DNA of 64,000 nt from Bin87 sp026710825 (lineage in GTDB: Bacteria; Chloroflexota; Dehalococcoidia; Lucifugimonadales; UBA3495): contig OZ247427.1 of the NCBI GenBank assembly GCA_965232815.1, positions 372,001 to 436,000 of the forward strand, written 5' to 3'. Below, piece by piece: positions 51,221 to 61,775 of the stretch. Position 1 is the stretch's first letter; every line of letters starts with the position of its first letter. Made by a program: the position numbers and the translations under genes. Below the pieces are notes generated by a model. The model was not told where the DNA came from, did not search any database, and saw only the letters and a list, made by a program, of their open reading frames with translations.

Positions 51221-52546
51221 ATGAACGCCACCACCACAGTCCAGCCGCCCATGCTGGCGGAGCGCACCTGGAGCAAACGCGCCCTGGTGTCGCTGAACTT
51301 TTACAGCTTCGGCCTCGCGGGTTTCATACTGGCGATGGACACTGCGGTGCTGCCCATACTGGTGCTGGAAGTCGCGCCCCACGCCGCCAAAAACACGTTG
51401 CTCGGCGTCGTCGGGTTGGCCGGCCTTCTGGCCACCGCGTCAGTGCAGGTGCCCGTCGGATGGGCCAGCGACCGCACCCGATCCCGCTTGGGCCGCCGGC
51501 TCCCCTACATGCTGTGGACCTGCCTGTGCATCCCGGTCGGCCTCGCCGGCCTGGCCATGCCGCTGAACTACGTCAGCCTACTCGTCATCTGGATGTTCAT
51601 ACAGATCAATTCGGGCATCGGTTATTCGCCATATCTCGCCAGCATCCGCGAACTGGTCCCGAACAACCGCATGGGCGTTGCCGCCTCCGTCAAAACGCTA
51701 CTCGAAGCCCTGGGCGGCGCCGGCGTCCTGTGCCTCGCGGCCTTGATGATCAGCAACTACTCCAGGCCCGACGGCGTGTACTGGCTCTGGGCCACCCTCG
51801 CCCTGTGCGCGGCTGTCCTGCTCTGTACCGCCGGCGCCAGTTCGATCACCATCTTTGGCCGCATGCGCCAATCCGGCGGGGCCGCCGCCGTGGCCTTCCA
51901 GCGCGCCGCCATGGCGTTCCCGGAGTCCACCAGCCTGGCGCGCCTCCATCCCGACCTCGGCTGGTTCGTGGTGTCCCGCGGCGCATTCATGGCGGCTGTC
52001 GTCATCTTTACTACCTACGGCCTCTTTTTCCTGAGGGACAAGGTCCAGGTCGGAAATCCCGCCGAGGCTCTCGGCCTTGCCATCATCGGCATCGGCGGCG
52101 CTCTCGTGCTCACCACCTACCCCGCCGGATGGATGTCCGATCGCATCGGCCGCAAGCCGGTGCTCGCGGCCGGCACGGTCCTCGCGGTGGCCGCCACCCT
52201 GGTCATGATGTGGGTAAATTCTTATTTTGCCGCCGTCGTCGTCGCTAGCGTGATCGGCGGTGCGGTCGGTATGATCCTCACCAGCCACTGGGCCATGGCC
52301 AACGATCTCGGAACCGATGGCCGCGAGGCCCAGCACATGGGTATCGTCAACTTGGGCACTCTCATCGGCGCCGCGGGCGCCAAGGCCATCGGCCCCCTGC
52401 CGGATCTGGTCACCGTGTGGTTCGGACCCGGCTACGGTTATACTGCGCTGCTCGGTGCCAGCGCGTTGCTGTTCATCATCGGCGGCGCGCTGCTGCTCAA
52501 GGTCCGCCTCAATCACCCCGCGCACATCGAGCAACCCGCCTACTAG
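51221..52546 (+). CDS. MFS transporter
   Basis: 441 residues from the ATG at 51221, about 12 spans. VGWASDRTRSRLGRRLPYML between spans 2 and 3 is the MFS loop and resembles the sugar/cation (GPH) branch. AGWMSDRIGRKPVLAAG repeats the loop in the second half. Substrate unknown. The surface-protein gene starts 4 bases after its stop, so the pair is one transcript. Confidence 0.85.
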   Translation: MNATTTVQPPMLAERTWSKRALVSLNFYSFGLAGFILAMDTAVLPILVLEVAPHAAKNTLLGVVGLAGLLATASVQVPVGWASDRTRSRLGRRLPYMLWTCLCIPVGLAGLAMPLNYVSLLVIWMFIQINSGIGYSPYLASIRELVPNNRMGVAASVKTLLEALGGAGVLCLAALMISNYSRPDGVYWLWATLALCAAVLLCTAGASSITIFGRMRQSGGAAAVAFQRAAMAFPESTSLARLHPDLGWFVVSRGAFMAAVVIFTTYGLFFLRDKVQVGNPAEALGLAIIGIGGALVLTTYPAGWMSDRIGRKPVLAAGTVLAVAATLVMMWVNSYFAAVVVASVIGGAVGMILTSHWAMANDLGTDGREAQHMGIVNLGTLIGAAGAKAIGPLPDLVTVWFGPGYGYTALLGASALLFIIGGALLLKVRLNHPAHIEQPAY

Positions 52547-52549
52547 CTC

Positions 52550-55126
52550 ATGCCATCCGGCCCTAAAAAACGCCCTGCTCCCTTCCGCCCTTGGCCGTGG
52601 CTGACGGTATTGGCCGTACTCGTCCTGGCTGCCGTCGCCCTGGCTGCTTCGGCCGTCTCCGAAAACTCAGCGGCGGCCTCAATCGTGGGCCAATCCCAGC
52701 CGGCCGACTGCGCCACCCTCGTCATCGACCAGGATGAAAACTACACCGCCGGCGCTTCAATCGATCTCGAGCTGTCCTTTACCGACGCCAATGGCGGCCG
52801 CAACTGCAGCCCCGGCATGCCAACCGACGAAATCACCATCGAACTGCCCGAGGAGCTGAACGTACCCTCCGGCTATGACGAAGACGACATCGTCCTCCGC
52901 GCCGGCTCGCGCTACCAGCCCAACTGGGCGGATTTTGACTCCGGAGACGACGGCCCTCACCAAATCACGCTACCCGGTTGCCATGAATGGCAACTCTACG
53001 GTGCTCGCGTCAATTGCGATGAGGTCAACCTGGCCGCTGTCCGCATCACGCTGAACGACCTCCGCCTGCCCGACAATCCACCGCCGGAGGATGAAACCTA
53101 CGACGTTTCCGTCCAGTGGGATAGCGGCGCAAAACTGACCTTCTCCCTCCGCGTCGATCCCACCCTCGTGGTTGACGCCGATGATGATGAGACCGTCAAC
53201 TATGGCGAAACCGTCACCTTTACCGGCATCGGCTTTACCAGGGGTGTCACGGCTAATCTGTTCGCCAACCGGCAGGGCGGGTCCAGCGTTTGCGATTCCT
53301 CCACCGTCAGCGACTGGCGGGAGATTGCAACGGCGAGCGTCGGGTCCGACTACCGGTTTACTTCAGAGGTTTTCATTGATACCGGCAATTTCCGCAATGC
53401 CGGCAAGTACCAAATCTGCGCCTTGGACGGCGCTGGCCGCCGCCTCACCGGCTCCATCAGCATCACCATCGCCACCGGACTCATCATCTCCGACGACGAT
53501 GCTGTCACCCCCGGCGAAGAAGTCAGGCTTCGCATCGTCGGCGGCAATCCGGGCATCCGCGAAGTTTACGTTGCCGGGCGCCCCGCCGACTGGCGCACCT
53601 CATCCGATAATCTGTACGTCACTCTGCCGCCCTCACAAACCGGAACCGTAACCATCCACGCCGAGTTCAGTGATGGGCGCAGCGCCAAAGCGCGCGTGAC
53701 CATCTCCGATGCCGAACTTACGGTCAGGAGTGTGGGAGATGGCGTGGGCTTGGGCCAAACTTTGCTGGTATCCGCCCAGCAATTGGCCGGCTCCGAGGTC
53801 TGCCGCGCCCGTCTTGACGGCATTCCCGTTGCCCTGCTTGATGACTCCCGCAACCGCGCCGATTGTGTCCCCATCCGCAGCGAAGGCCGCTTCGACGCCA
53901 CCATTCTGTTGGCGGACCCCGACGGCGAAATTTCCAGCGAACTTATCAGCGAGGTAATCTCCCTCGAGCACGGCGACAATCTTCAACTGGAAATCACCGA
54001 CGATGAAGGCGTCAAAGCCACTGCCGACGTCCGCATCGCAGTCCCTCGCATCACATTCCAGCCTGACCGCGGCGTCATCAATCGGGGCGAATCCCTCCAG
54101 TTACGTGGCGAAAATTTCCCTCCGGACCGCCCCGACTACTATGACCCGCCCAAGGTTGAAATCCACATCAACGGCCGCCGCGCCGGCACCGTCTATCCCT
54201 CCTCAGATGGCCGTTGGCAGTATGAATACGACCGTACCGACCAACTCGACCCCGGTCAGCGCATTCGCCTGGAGGTCTATCTCGACGACTACCGCCTCCG
54301 GGAACTCACCGCCGACCTCGATATTAGGGCCGCCTCCGTGGGCGTGGCGGTTACCCCCTCGGTCGTGCGTATCAACACCCCAATCACCGTAACCGTGACC
54401 GGCCTGGACCCCTATATCGGCGGCTACGGCGTCCGCATCCGCAATGGCCCCTTCTTCACTTTCAACGGCGCAAATACCTTCAATTCCGACCGCGACGGCG
54501 CTTTCACCGCGCGTGCCACCTTCCCGGATTTCGAACCCTACTCCTTCAGCGGCGGCGAAGCTATCGTGTCCCTGGACTTGTACCGGGGATCCACCCTCAT
54601 ACCGGGCATTTACTCCACCGTAACCATGCTGCCCGGGCTGCAACCAACTTCCACGCCCGTGCCAACCCAAACGCCGCTGCCCACTCCAACACCCACGTTC
54701 ACCCCCGTTCCCACGGCTACACTCACTCCTACCCCTACTCCGGTCCCTACTCCCACGCCAACGCCCAGTCCCACGCCTACTCGAACCCCAACGCCCACAC
54801 CCACTCCGGTTCCCACCGACACGCCCATACCGCCGCCAACCATCGACCGGGAAGCCATCGTGAGCGCCGTCATGGCCGCCATCGCCACCCCTACTCCCGA
54901 CCCTGCCACTGGCGGCTCCGTTGACCGGCCTGGCGGTTTCATTGATGCCAACCCCACGCTGTTGTTGATCCTGCTGATCGCCGTAGGCGTCATTGCGTTG
55001 GCCGCCGTCATCGCTGCCGTCCTCCTGCTGCTGGCCCTCCGTCGAGCCACCCAACAACAAGAGCCGGAAGCCCCGGAAGCCGAGGAAGAAGACCCTGATA
55101 ACACGGCCGCCGAATCATCCGATTAG
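52550..55126 (+). CDS. Large secreted, membrane-anchored protein with IPT/Ig-like repeats and PTPT linker
   Basis: 858 residues. A signal peptide or anchor (WLTVLAVLVLAAVALAASA) starts it. Several beta-sandwich modules follow (VNYGETVTFTGIGFTRG, ISDDDAVTPGEEVRLRIVGG, ITFQPDRGVINRGESLQLRGENFPP, VRINTPITVTVTGLDP), reminiscent of IPT/TIG domains. Then comes a roughly 80-residue PTPTPVP-type linker, a membrane span (LLLILLIAVGVIALAAVIAAVLLLLAL) and an acidic tail. Extracellular stalk protein; ligand unknown. Confidence 0.75.
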   Translation: MPSGPKKRPAPFRPWPWLTVLAVLVLAAVALAASAVSENSAAASIVGQSQPADCATLVIDQDENYTAGASIDLELSFTDANGGRNCSPGMPTDEITIELPEELNVPSGYDEDDIVLRAGSRYQPNWADFDSGDDGPHQITLPGCHEWQLYGARVNCDEVNLAAVRITLNDLRLPDNPPPEDETYDVSVQWDSGAKLTFSLRVDPTLVVDADDDETVNYGETVTFTGIGFTRGVTANLFANRQGGSSVCDSSTVSDWREIATASVGSDYRFTSEVFIDTGNFRNAGKYQICALDGAGRRLTGSISITIATGLIISDDDAVTPGEEVRLRIVGGNPGIREVYVAGRPADWRTSSDNLYVTLPPSQTGTVTIHAEFSDGRSAKARVTISDAELTVRSVGDGVGLGQTLLVSAQQLAGSEVCRARLDGIPVALLDDSRNRADCVPIRSEGRFDATILLADPDGEISSELISEVISLEHGDNLQLEITDDEGVKATADVRIAVPRITFQPDRGVINRGESLQLRGENFPPDRPDYYDPPKVEIHINGRRAGTVYPSSDGRWQYEYDRTDQLDPGQRIRLEVYLDDYRLRELTADLDIRAASVGVAVTPSVVRINTPITVTVTGLDPYIGGYGVRIRNGPFFTFNGANTFNSDRDGAFTARATFPDFEPYSFSGGEAIVSLDLYRGSTLIPGIYSTVTMLPGLQPTSTPVPTQTPLPTPTPTFTPVPTATLTPTPTPVPTPTPTPSPTPTRTPTPTPTPVPTDTPIPPPTIDREAIVSAVMAAIATPTPDPATGGSVDRPGGFIDANPTLLLILLIAVGVIALAAVIAAVLLLLALRRATQQQEPEAPEAEEEDPDNTAAESSD

Positions 55127-55127
55127 G

Positions 55128-56390
55128 CTATACGCGCCCGTTCCGGTAGGTTTCCCGCACGAAGATCATCAGGCCCACCGCCGCCGCCGCCAGTATCGCC
55201 GCGTCGATCCAGAGCGCCCACGCGAACCCGGCAAAGTCTGCGATGGCTCCCAGTGCCAACGCCCCGACGATGGTGCCGACTCCCCCGAAAGTGCGCAGCA
55301 AACCGATGGTAACGCCCTCCATCCCGGGTGGGGCGATATCCGCAAAGAAGACCGTCCCGGCCGGGCTCCCCAACCCTTCGCCCATACCCAGCAGCACGCC
55401 CGACAGCAGCAGCTGCCACAGATTGTCTGCCCATATGAAAGTCCCGATGCCCAGGCACATCAGCACAATCGCCGGGATTATCGGAGTCTTCCGCCCGAAC
55501 CGGTCCGACACATAACCCGACATCAGCGTCGTGAAAAACTGTGGGAAGTGCGTGATGCTGATCCACAGTCCCAGGGCGTCCGGCTCAAACCCCTTCTCAC
55601 CCCCGAACAGCGGCATCACGCTGAACCGCGCTCCCTGCCGGTTCGCCACGATCATCAGCGCAAACAGCCCCACGAAAATAAACGCCGGGCTCAGCATGAG
55701 CCGCCACATTGCTCCCCGTTGCCTCTCCGGCGCGGGCCCGGTTTCCCCAGCCCGCGACGCCTGCGCCGGCCTGCGGCGAGCCGGCCGCTGCGCCTCTTCC
55801 TCTCGCCAGCGGGATTCCGGCAACGCAAAACCGATCACCCCTAGCGATGCGCCCATCAAAACCGCCTGCACGTACAGCGGCATCCGTAGCCCGAATATGT
55901 CGGCCAGGTACCCGCCCAGCAGCGGCCCAATCGTCTGGCCGGCCAGGATACTCAGTTCCTGCAGACTGAGCAGTCTCCCCCGCATCTCCGGCGTAGCCTC
56001 ATCCCGCAGGTAGATCGTGGCCACGGTCAGGAATATACTGCCGCCGAACCCCGAAACGAATCGCCAACCCGTGAGCCAGGCGTAACTGAATGAGACAGAC
56101 ACCATCGCAGCGCCGAGCAGGTTGATCGCTGCCCCTAAACCCAGCACGCTTTTGCGCCCATATCGCTGGGCCAGGTATCCCGCCGGAACGCTGGTCACCA
56201 GCCGCCCGAACCCGAATAGCCCGATGGTGATCCCGATGGCCGCGGCGCTCACGCCGTATTCCCGCTCCATGAACAGCGGCAGCACCGGCGAAATCGCCCC
56301 CATGCCGGCGCTGTTCAACGCCACCACCACGCACAGAACCGATACGCCCCGATATCGATTGGTCAGCGCTTCCCGCACTCCTCCCGTCAC
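55128..56390 (-). CDS. MFS transporter
   Basis: 420 residues, about 12 spans. GYLAQRYGRKSVLGLG and GYVSDRFGRKTPIIP are the two MFS loops, and LRDEATPEMRGRLLSLQELSILAGQTIGPLLGG is typical for drug-efflux members. Between the halves, a charged loop (REEEAQRPARRRPAQASR) faces the cytoplasm. Its start overlaps the DUF951 stop by four bases (ATGA), so DUF951, MFS and pyrF are likely co-transcribed. Confidence 0.85.
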   Translation of the reverse strand: MTGGVREALTNRYRGVSVLCVVVALNSAGMGAISPVLPLFMEREYGVSAAAIGITIGLFGFGRLVTSVPAGYLAQRYGRKSVLGLGAAINLLGAAMVSVSFSYAWLTGWRFVSGFGGSIFLTVATIYLRDEATPEMRGRLLSLQELSILAGQTIGPLLGGYLADIFGLRMPLYVQAVLMGASLGVIGFALPESRWREEEAQRPARRRPAQASRAGETGPAPERQRGAMWRLMLSPAFIFVGLFALMIVANRQGARFSVMPLFGGEKGFEPDALGLWISITHFPQFFTTLMSGYVSDRFGRKTPIIPAIVLMCLGIGTFIWADNLWQLLLSGVLLGMGEGLGSPAGTVFFADIAPPGMEGVTIGLLRTFGGVGTIVGALALGAIADFAGFAWALWIDAAILAAAAVGLMIFVRETYRNGRV

Positions 56391-56653
56391 TGAGTGCGTC
56401 CGTCCGAGTTGGCCTCGTGTTCGCCATCGCCCGGTTCAGGCCTCACAATCTCCCGGATCCTGCGATCAATGCGAAACCGCGGGATCATTATGTGATGGTC
56501 GCACGTCTGGCAGCGCAACCCGATGTCGCCGCCCACCCGGTTCACCAGCCAGTTGAACCCGCCGCACGGATGCGCCTTTTTCAGCCGGACTATATCCCCC
56601 GGCCTCAGGTCCGCTACCCTGGGCGGTCCCGTCATTTCTCCGTCGGTCGCCAT
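56387..56653 (-). CDS. DUF951 domain protein
   Basis: 88 residues. RPGDIVRLKKAHPCGGFNWLVNRVGGDIGLRCQTCDHHIMIPR is the DUF951 core, a small nucleic-acid-binding-like barrel with a CxxC (CQTC). Family members are found in Bacillota and Chloroflexota near pyrF or replication genes. Its N-terminus overlaps the pyrF end by 22 bases. Confidence 0.85.
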   Translation of the reverse strand: MATDGEMTGPPRVADLRPGDIVRLKKAHPCGGFNWLVNRVGGDIGLRCQTCDHHIMIPRFRIDRRIREIVRPEPGDGEHEANSDGRTQ

Positions 56654-57498
56654 CCCAGGCCCATGCTGTTCAGCGTGTCGGTGATGCCGTCCCGCAACTC
56701 GCTCGCAGCCGCTCGTGCCGCCTCCGCGTAATCCGTACCCGACGAGGCGTAGATTATCCCCCGTCCGGAGTTGATGATCGCCATTCGACCATGCCGGTCC
56801 ACGCCATTGCGCACGCTGGCCTCCAGGTCACCGCCCTGTGCTCCCACGCCCGGGATCAGGATCGGCTCATCGGGACACGCCTGCCGCACGTTGGCCAGTT
56901 GCTCGGGCACCGTCGCACCCACCACCAGGCCCAGATTCCCGCCCGCCGACAGACTCGCCAGGCTGCGCGCCAGCCTCATGTACACCTGCTCCCCGCCGTC
57001 AACCGCCAGGTCCTGCAAATCTCCGGCACCCGGATTCGACCCCCGGCACCACACGATGATCCCGCCGTTCCCCCGATCCAGCCACGGCTCGATCGTGTCC
57101 ATCCCGCCCCACGGATTCACCGTAACCGCATCAAAGCCCCACACTTCGAACATCGCCGTCGCATACGCCTCAACGGTGTTGCCGATGTCGCCGCGCTTCG
57201 CGTCTATGATAATCACAGCATCCGGCACGGCGTCCCGAATATGCGACACCGTCGCCTCCAGCGCCCGCAACCCGGGGATTCCCAACGCCTCGTAAAACGC
57301 GATATTCGGCTTGTACGCGCAGACCAAATCGGCCGTGGCATCCACGATCGCCCGGTTGAACTCCACCACGGCCCGCTCATCCTGAGCCCGTCGAAGGACC
57401 GACGCCGGCATCAACGCCGGATTCACGTCCAGCCCGACGCACACCAAACTCTGCGTAGCCTCGCTGGCCGCCAGCAATCTATCCGAAAAACTCGTCAT
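56632..57498 (-). CDS. pyrF: Orotidine 5'-phosphate decarboxylase
   Basis: 288 residues from the ATG at 57498. CVGLDVNPALMP opens it; the catalytic motif IIIDAKRGDIGNT and NPWGGMDTIEPWL, VVGATVPEQL, and PGVGAQGGD follow as in the long (PyrF type 2) class. It converts OMP to UMP, the last step of pyrimidine synthesis. Residues about 34-43 (VLRRAQDERA) are encoded by a palindromic interspersed repeat at 57377-57399 that is inserted in frame near the N-terminus. Confidence 0.92.
   Translation of the reverse strand: MTSFSDRLLAASEATQSLVCVGLDVNPALMPASVLRRAQDERAVVEFNRAIVDATADLVCAYKPNIAFYEALGIPGLRALEATVSHIRDAVPDAVIIIDAKRGDIGNTVEAYATAMFEVWGFDAVTVNPWGGMDTIEPWLDRGNGGIIVWCRGSNPGAGDLQDLAVDGGEQVYMRLARSLASLSAGGNLGLVVGATVPEQLANVRQACPDEPILIPGVGAQGGDLEASVRNGVDRHGRMAIINSGRGIIYASSGTDYAEAARAAASELRDGITDTLNSMGLGWRPTEK
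57377..57399. repeat. Palindromic repeat inside pyrF
   Basis: Copy of the CCTGAGC...GTCGAAGG family, with inverted ends TCCT/AGGA. It adds RRAQDER to PyrF without breaking the frame. Confidence 0.65.
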
Positions 57499-57578
57499 AT
57501 CAACCAAGAATCCAAGAGAGAGCGCCCCATCCCATCAATCACTGATCCTGTCCATCCTGTGTATCCATGCAACAGAAC

Positions 57579-57935
57579 TCACCCCAGCGGCTTCGCAAAG
57601 CTTATCTCGTGCCCATCCGGGTCCGTAATGTGGTAGTACCGCTCCCGCCACGGCGCATCCGCCGGCTCGCCGTCCGGCGAATATCCGTGGTCCACCATCC
57701 GCCGGTGATGCGCATCCACGTCGTCCACGTACAGAATGCAGCGACCCCACCAACGCACCTCAGCATCCTCCACGAGAATCAGATTCAGGTAACCATCCCC
57801 CACGCTCAACGACGTGAAAGACGCCTCCGGCCCGCCGTACAAAATCGGTATGCCCGCCCCATCGTGATAAAACGCCACCGCCTGCGCCATATCCCGCACC
57901 GCCAGCGTAATCGCGCTGATGCTCTGCACCGTCAT
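57579..57935 (-). CDS. VOC (glyoxalase-fold) family protein
   Basis: 118 residues from the ATG at 57935 (MTVQSISAITLAVRDMAQAVAFYHD). A single betaalphabetabetabeta pair with GRCILYVDDVDAHHRRMVDHG and ERYYHITDPDGHEISFAKPL at the end is typical. His/Glu metal ligands are possible (HEISF). Members include glyoxalases and resistance proteins; substrate unknown. Confidence 0.85.
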   Translation of the reverse strand: MTVQSISAITLAVRDMAQAVAFYHDGAGIPILYGGPEASFTSLSVGDGYLNLILVEDAEVRWWGRCILYVDDVDAHHRRMVDHGYSPDGEPADAPWRERYYHITDPDGHEISFAKPLG

Positions 57936-57984
57936 GCTCAACCCCAACCATCTACCTGACGCCAACATCATTCCTGACGCCCAC

Positions 57985-58030
57985 CGTCATTCCTGACACT
58001 GACGTCATTCCTGCGAAAGCAGGAATCCAG
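57985..58030. repeat. 45-base direct repeat, left of larE, with CATTCCTGCGAAAGCAGG hairpin
   Basis: Contains ATTCCTGC/GCAGGAAT with a GAAA loop and, before it, a half copy. The same 45 bases recur without change at 58993-59037. Confidence 0.75.
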
Positions 58031-58105
58031 AAAATTCTTCCAACTGTATTGTAGTAGAATCAACCCATCCAACGTTTCACGAACTCGACGTTGGCGGCAG
58101 CAATT

Positions 58106-58957
58106 ATGACACAACCAAATTCCAATCACTCCAGTGCTCCCCCGGACTGCCTCCCTCGCCTCGAGTCCATCCTCCGCGACATGCAATCCGTCATCGTCGC
58201 CTGCTCCGGCGGCGTCGACAGCACCCTCCTGGCGGTGGCAGCCCAACGCGCGCTGGGTAGCCGCGCTTTGGCCGTCACCGCCGTCTCCCCCGCCCTCGCC
58301 GCCCGCGACCTCGCCGATGCCGAATCCATAGCGACCCAGTTCAACCTGAACCATCGCGTCATCCGCACCGACGAGTTGCAACGCGAGGGCTACGTCGCCA
58401 ACTCACCCCAGCGCTGCTATTTCTGCAAGACCGAACTCTACGACCAACTCGGCGCTCTCGCCACCGCCGAGGGCTATGCGTGGATCGCCAACGGCGCCAA
58501 CACCGACGACCTCGGCGACTACCGCCCCGGCATGACCGCCGCCTCCGAACACAACATCCGCAGCCCCATGGTCGAAGCCCAGATGGACAAGGCCCAGGTG
58601 CGCGAAGCCGCCCACTGGCTTGGCGTCCCCCTCTGGGACAAACCCGCCCAGCCCTGCCTCTCATCCCGAATCCCCTACGGCACCCCCGTAACCGTCGAGT
58701 CCCTCCGCCGCATCGAAGCCGCCGAGGACATCCTGCGCGACCTCGGCCTCCGAGAAGTCCGCGCCCGCCACCACGACAAACTCTGCCGCATCGAGGTCGC
58801 CGCCGACCAGATGGAAATGGCCTTCTCCCACCGCGACGAAATCACAACCCAGCTAAAATCCCTCGGCTACCTCTGGGTCTCCCTCGACCTCAACCCCCTC
58901 CGCTCCGGCAGCCTCAACGACGTCCTCAAAACCAAATCAGCAAGCCACCCGGCGTAG
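58106..58957 (+). CDS. larE: LarE, ATP-dependent sacrificial sulfur transferase
   Basis: 283 residues from the ATG at 58106; a TTG at 58091 is in frame. VIVACSGGVDSTLLAVAA is the PP-loop. RCYFCKTELYDQL and QPCLSSRIPYGTP carry conserved cysteines; the latter holds the one that gives up its sulfur in characterised LarE. The enzyme puts sulfur into pyridinium bis-carboxylate mononucleotide during nickel-pincer cofactor synthesis. larC follows; larB is not seen here. The gene is framed by two identical 45-base repeats. Confidence 0.92.
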   Translation: MTQPNSNHSSAPPDCLPRLESILRDMQSVIVACSGGVDSTLLAVAAQRALGSRALAVTAVSPALAARDLADAESIATQFNLNHRVIRTDELQREGYVANSPQRCYFCKTELYDQLGALATAEGYAWIANGANTDDLGDYRPGMTAASEHNIRSPMVEAQMDKAQVREAAHWLGVPLWDKPAQPCLSSRIPYGTPVTVESLRRIEAAEDILRDLGLREVRARHHDKLCRIEVAADQMEMAFSHRDEITTQLKSLGYLWVSLDLNPLRSGSLNDVLKTKSASHPA

Positions 58958-58992
58958 GCGCAAGGCACACCCCACCCGTCCCTCTATCCTCA

Positions 58993-59037
58993 CGTCATTC
59001 CTGACACTGACGTCATTCCTGCGAAAGCAGGAATCCA
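58993..59037. repeat. 45-base direct repeat, right of larE
   Basis: Identical to 57985-58029. The pair brackets larE at a distance of about 1,008 bases. Confidence 0.75.
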
Positions 59038-59193
59038 AAGAATCCTCGCAACAGCAGCCAGGAGGCACCCGCCGCAGGTCGCAATAACATCGGCCGTTTT
59101 AACCAAACCACCCATCCGCCTCGCAACCATCAATATCAAGACCCAACCGCAATCCCGTCCATCCTGCCCATCGATGTCAATAAACGGGCCCCC

Positions 59194-61035
<1,842 letters not shown>

Positions 61036-61037
61036 CG

Positions 61038-61775
61038 TCAATCAGTGCCAAAATAACCGGCATCCATAGCCCAAATCAACATACTAGAAAACTCGTTGCT
61101 CCGGTGCGTATAGTGCCTTAACCAACGTCGTAGTACCCTATCGGGCTTCCCTGCCGCTTTAAGGGCATTCCACGTCTGCAACGCTTTCGTTAAATAGTTC
61201 CTTCGCAAAAAGGGAAGGTTACGATTAAGGATAGTATCGTCATAGTTTAGGCGTAGGTCCCGGATCGTCCTATTAGCGATATCTTGGTCAGCTGACGAGT
61301 CCAAGTTCGGCTTCGAAACAATTTTGCCGGTCTCAAATTCAATCGAAAAATATCTCTCGACATCATGATCCCTGGGGTTCACGTAGCCTTGGGCGAACTC
61401 AGCTGCGAATCTGCCGTCATCCTTTTCATCGTTACAGCGTTTACACACATACATCAGATTGGTCCACTCGAACGTCTTGGCATTGCAGGCGCTGCGTGGG
61501 TGGAAATGATCCACACGATTGGCAGATGGAGGGATGTTTGATGTACTGCAAGCCCTTTCACAATAGGCACAGATACCTTCATTCGGGTTCGGGTTCCCTC
61601 TTTCAAATACGGTGGGCAAGCGAGGTGCGCCGAACTGGCCGGCTAACGCGATCATTAGCGTGACATGCTCATCACTTGACAAGTCCCATACGAACTCACC
61701 AGTTTCAGCATTTCTGTGATCCAGTTTAAATGATTCCAAGCAGGCAGGCGATTCTTGGTGTTGGACAGAATGCAT
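61038..61775 (-). CDS. ptuB: HNH nuclease, Septu PtuB-like
   Basis: 245 residues. ICAYCERAC (Cys69, Cys72) and VCKRCNDEKDD (Cys111, Cys114) form a zinc pair around RVDHFHPRS (His90) and EWTNLM (Asn106), the treble-clef HNH core. The arrangement matches the HNH proteins that pair with ATPases in Septu-type anti-phage systems. The ATG overlaps the ATPase stop by one base (TAATG), so translation is coupled. Lower GC than larC. The name follows from gene pairing and fold, not from a direct match. Confidence 0.7.
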   Translation of the reverse strand: MHSVQHQESPACLESFKLDHRNAETGEFVWDLSSDEHVTLMIALAGQFGAPRLPTVFERGNPNPNEGICAYCERACSTSNIPPSANRVDHFHPRSACNAKTFEWTNLMYVCKRCNDEKDDGRFAAEFAQGYVNPRDHDVERYFSIEFETGKIVSKPNLDSSADQDIANRTIRDLRLNYDDTILNRNLPFLRRNYLTKALQTWNALKAAGKPDRVLRRWLRHYTHRSNEFSSMLIWAMDAGYFGTD

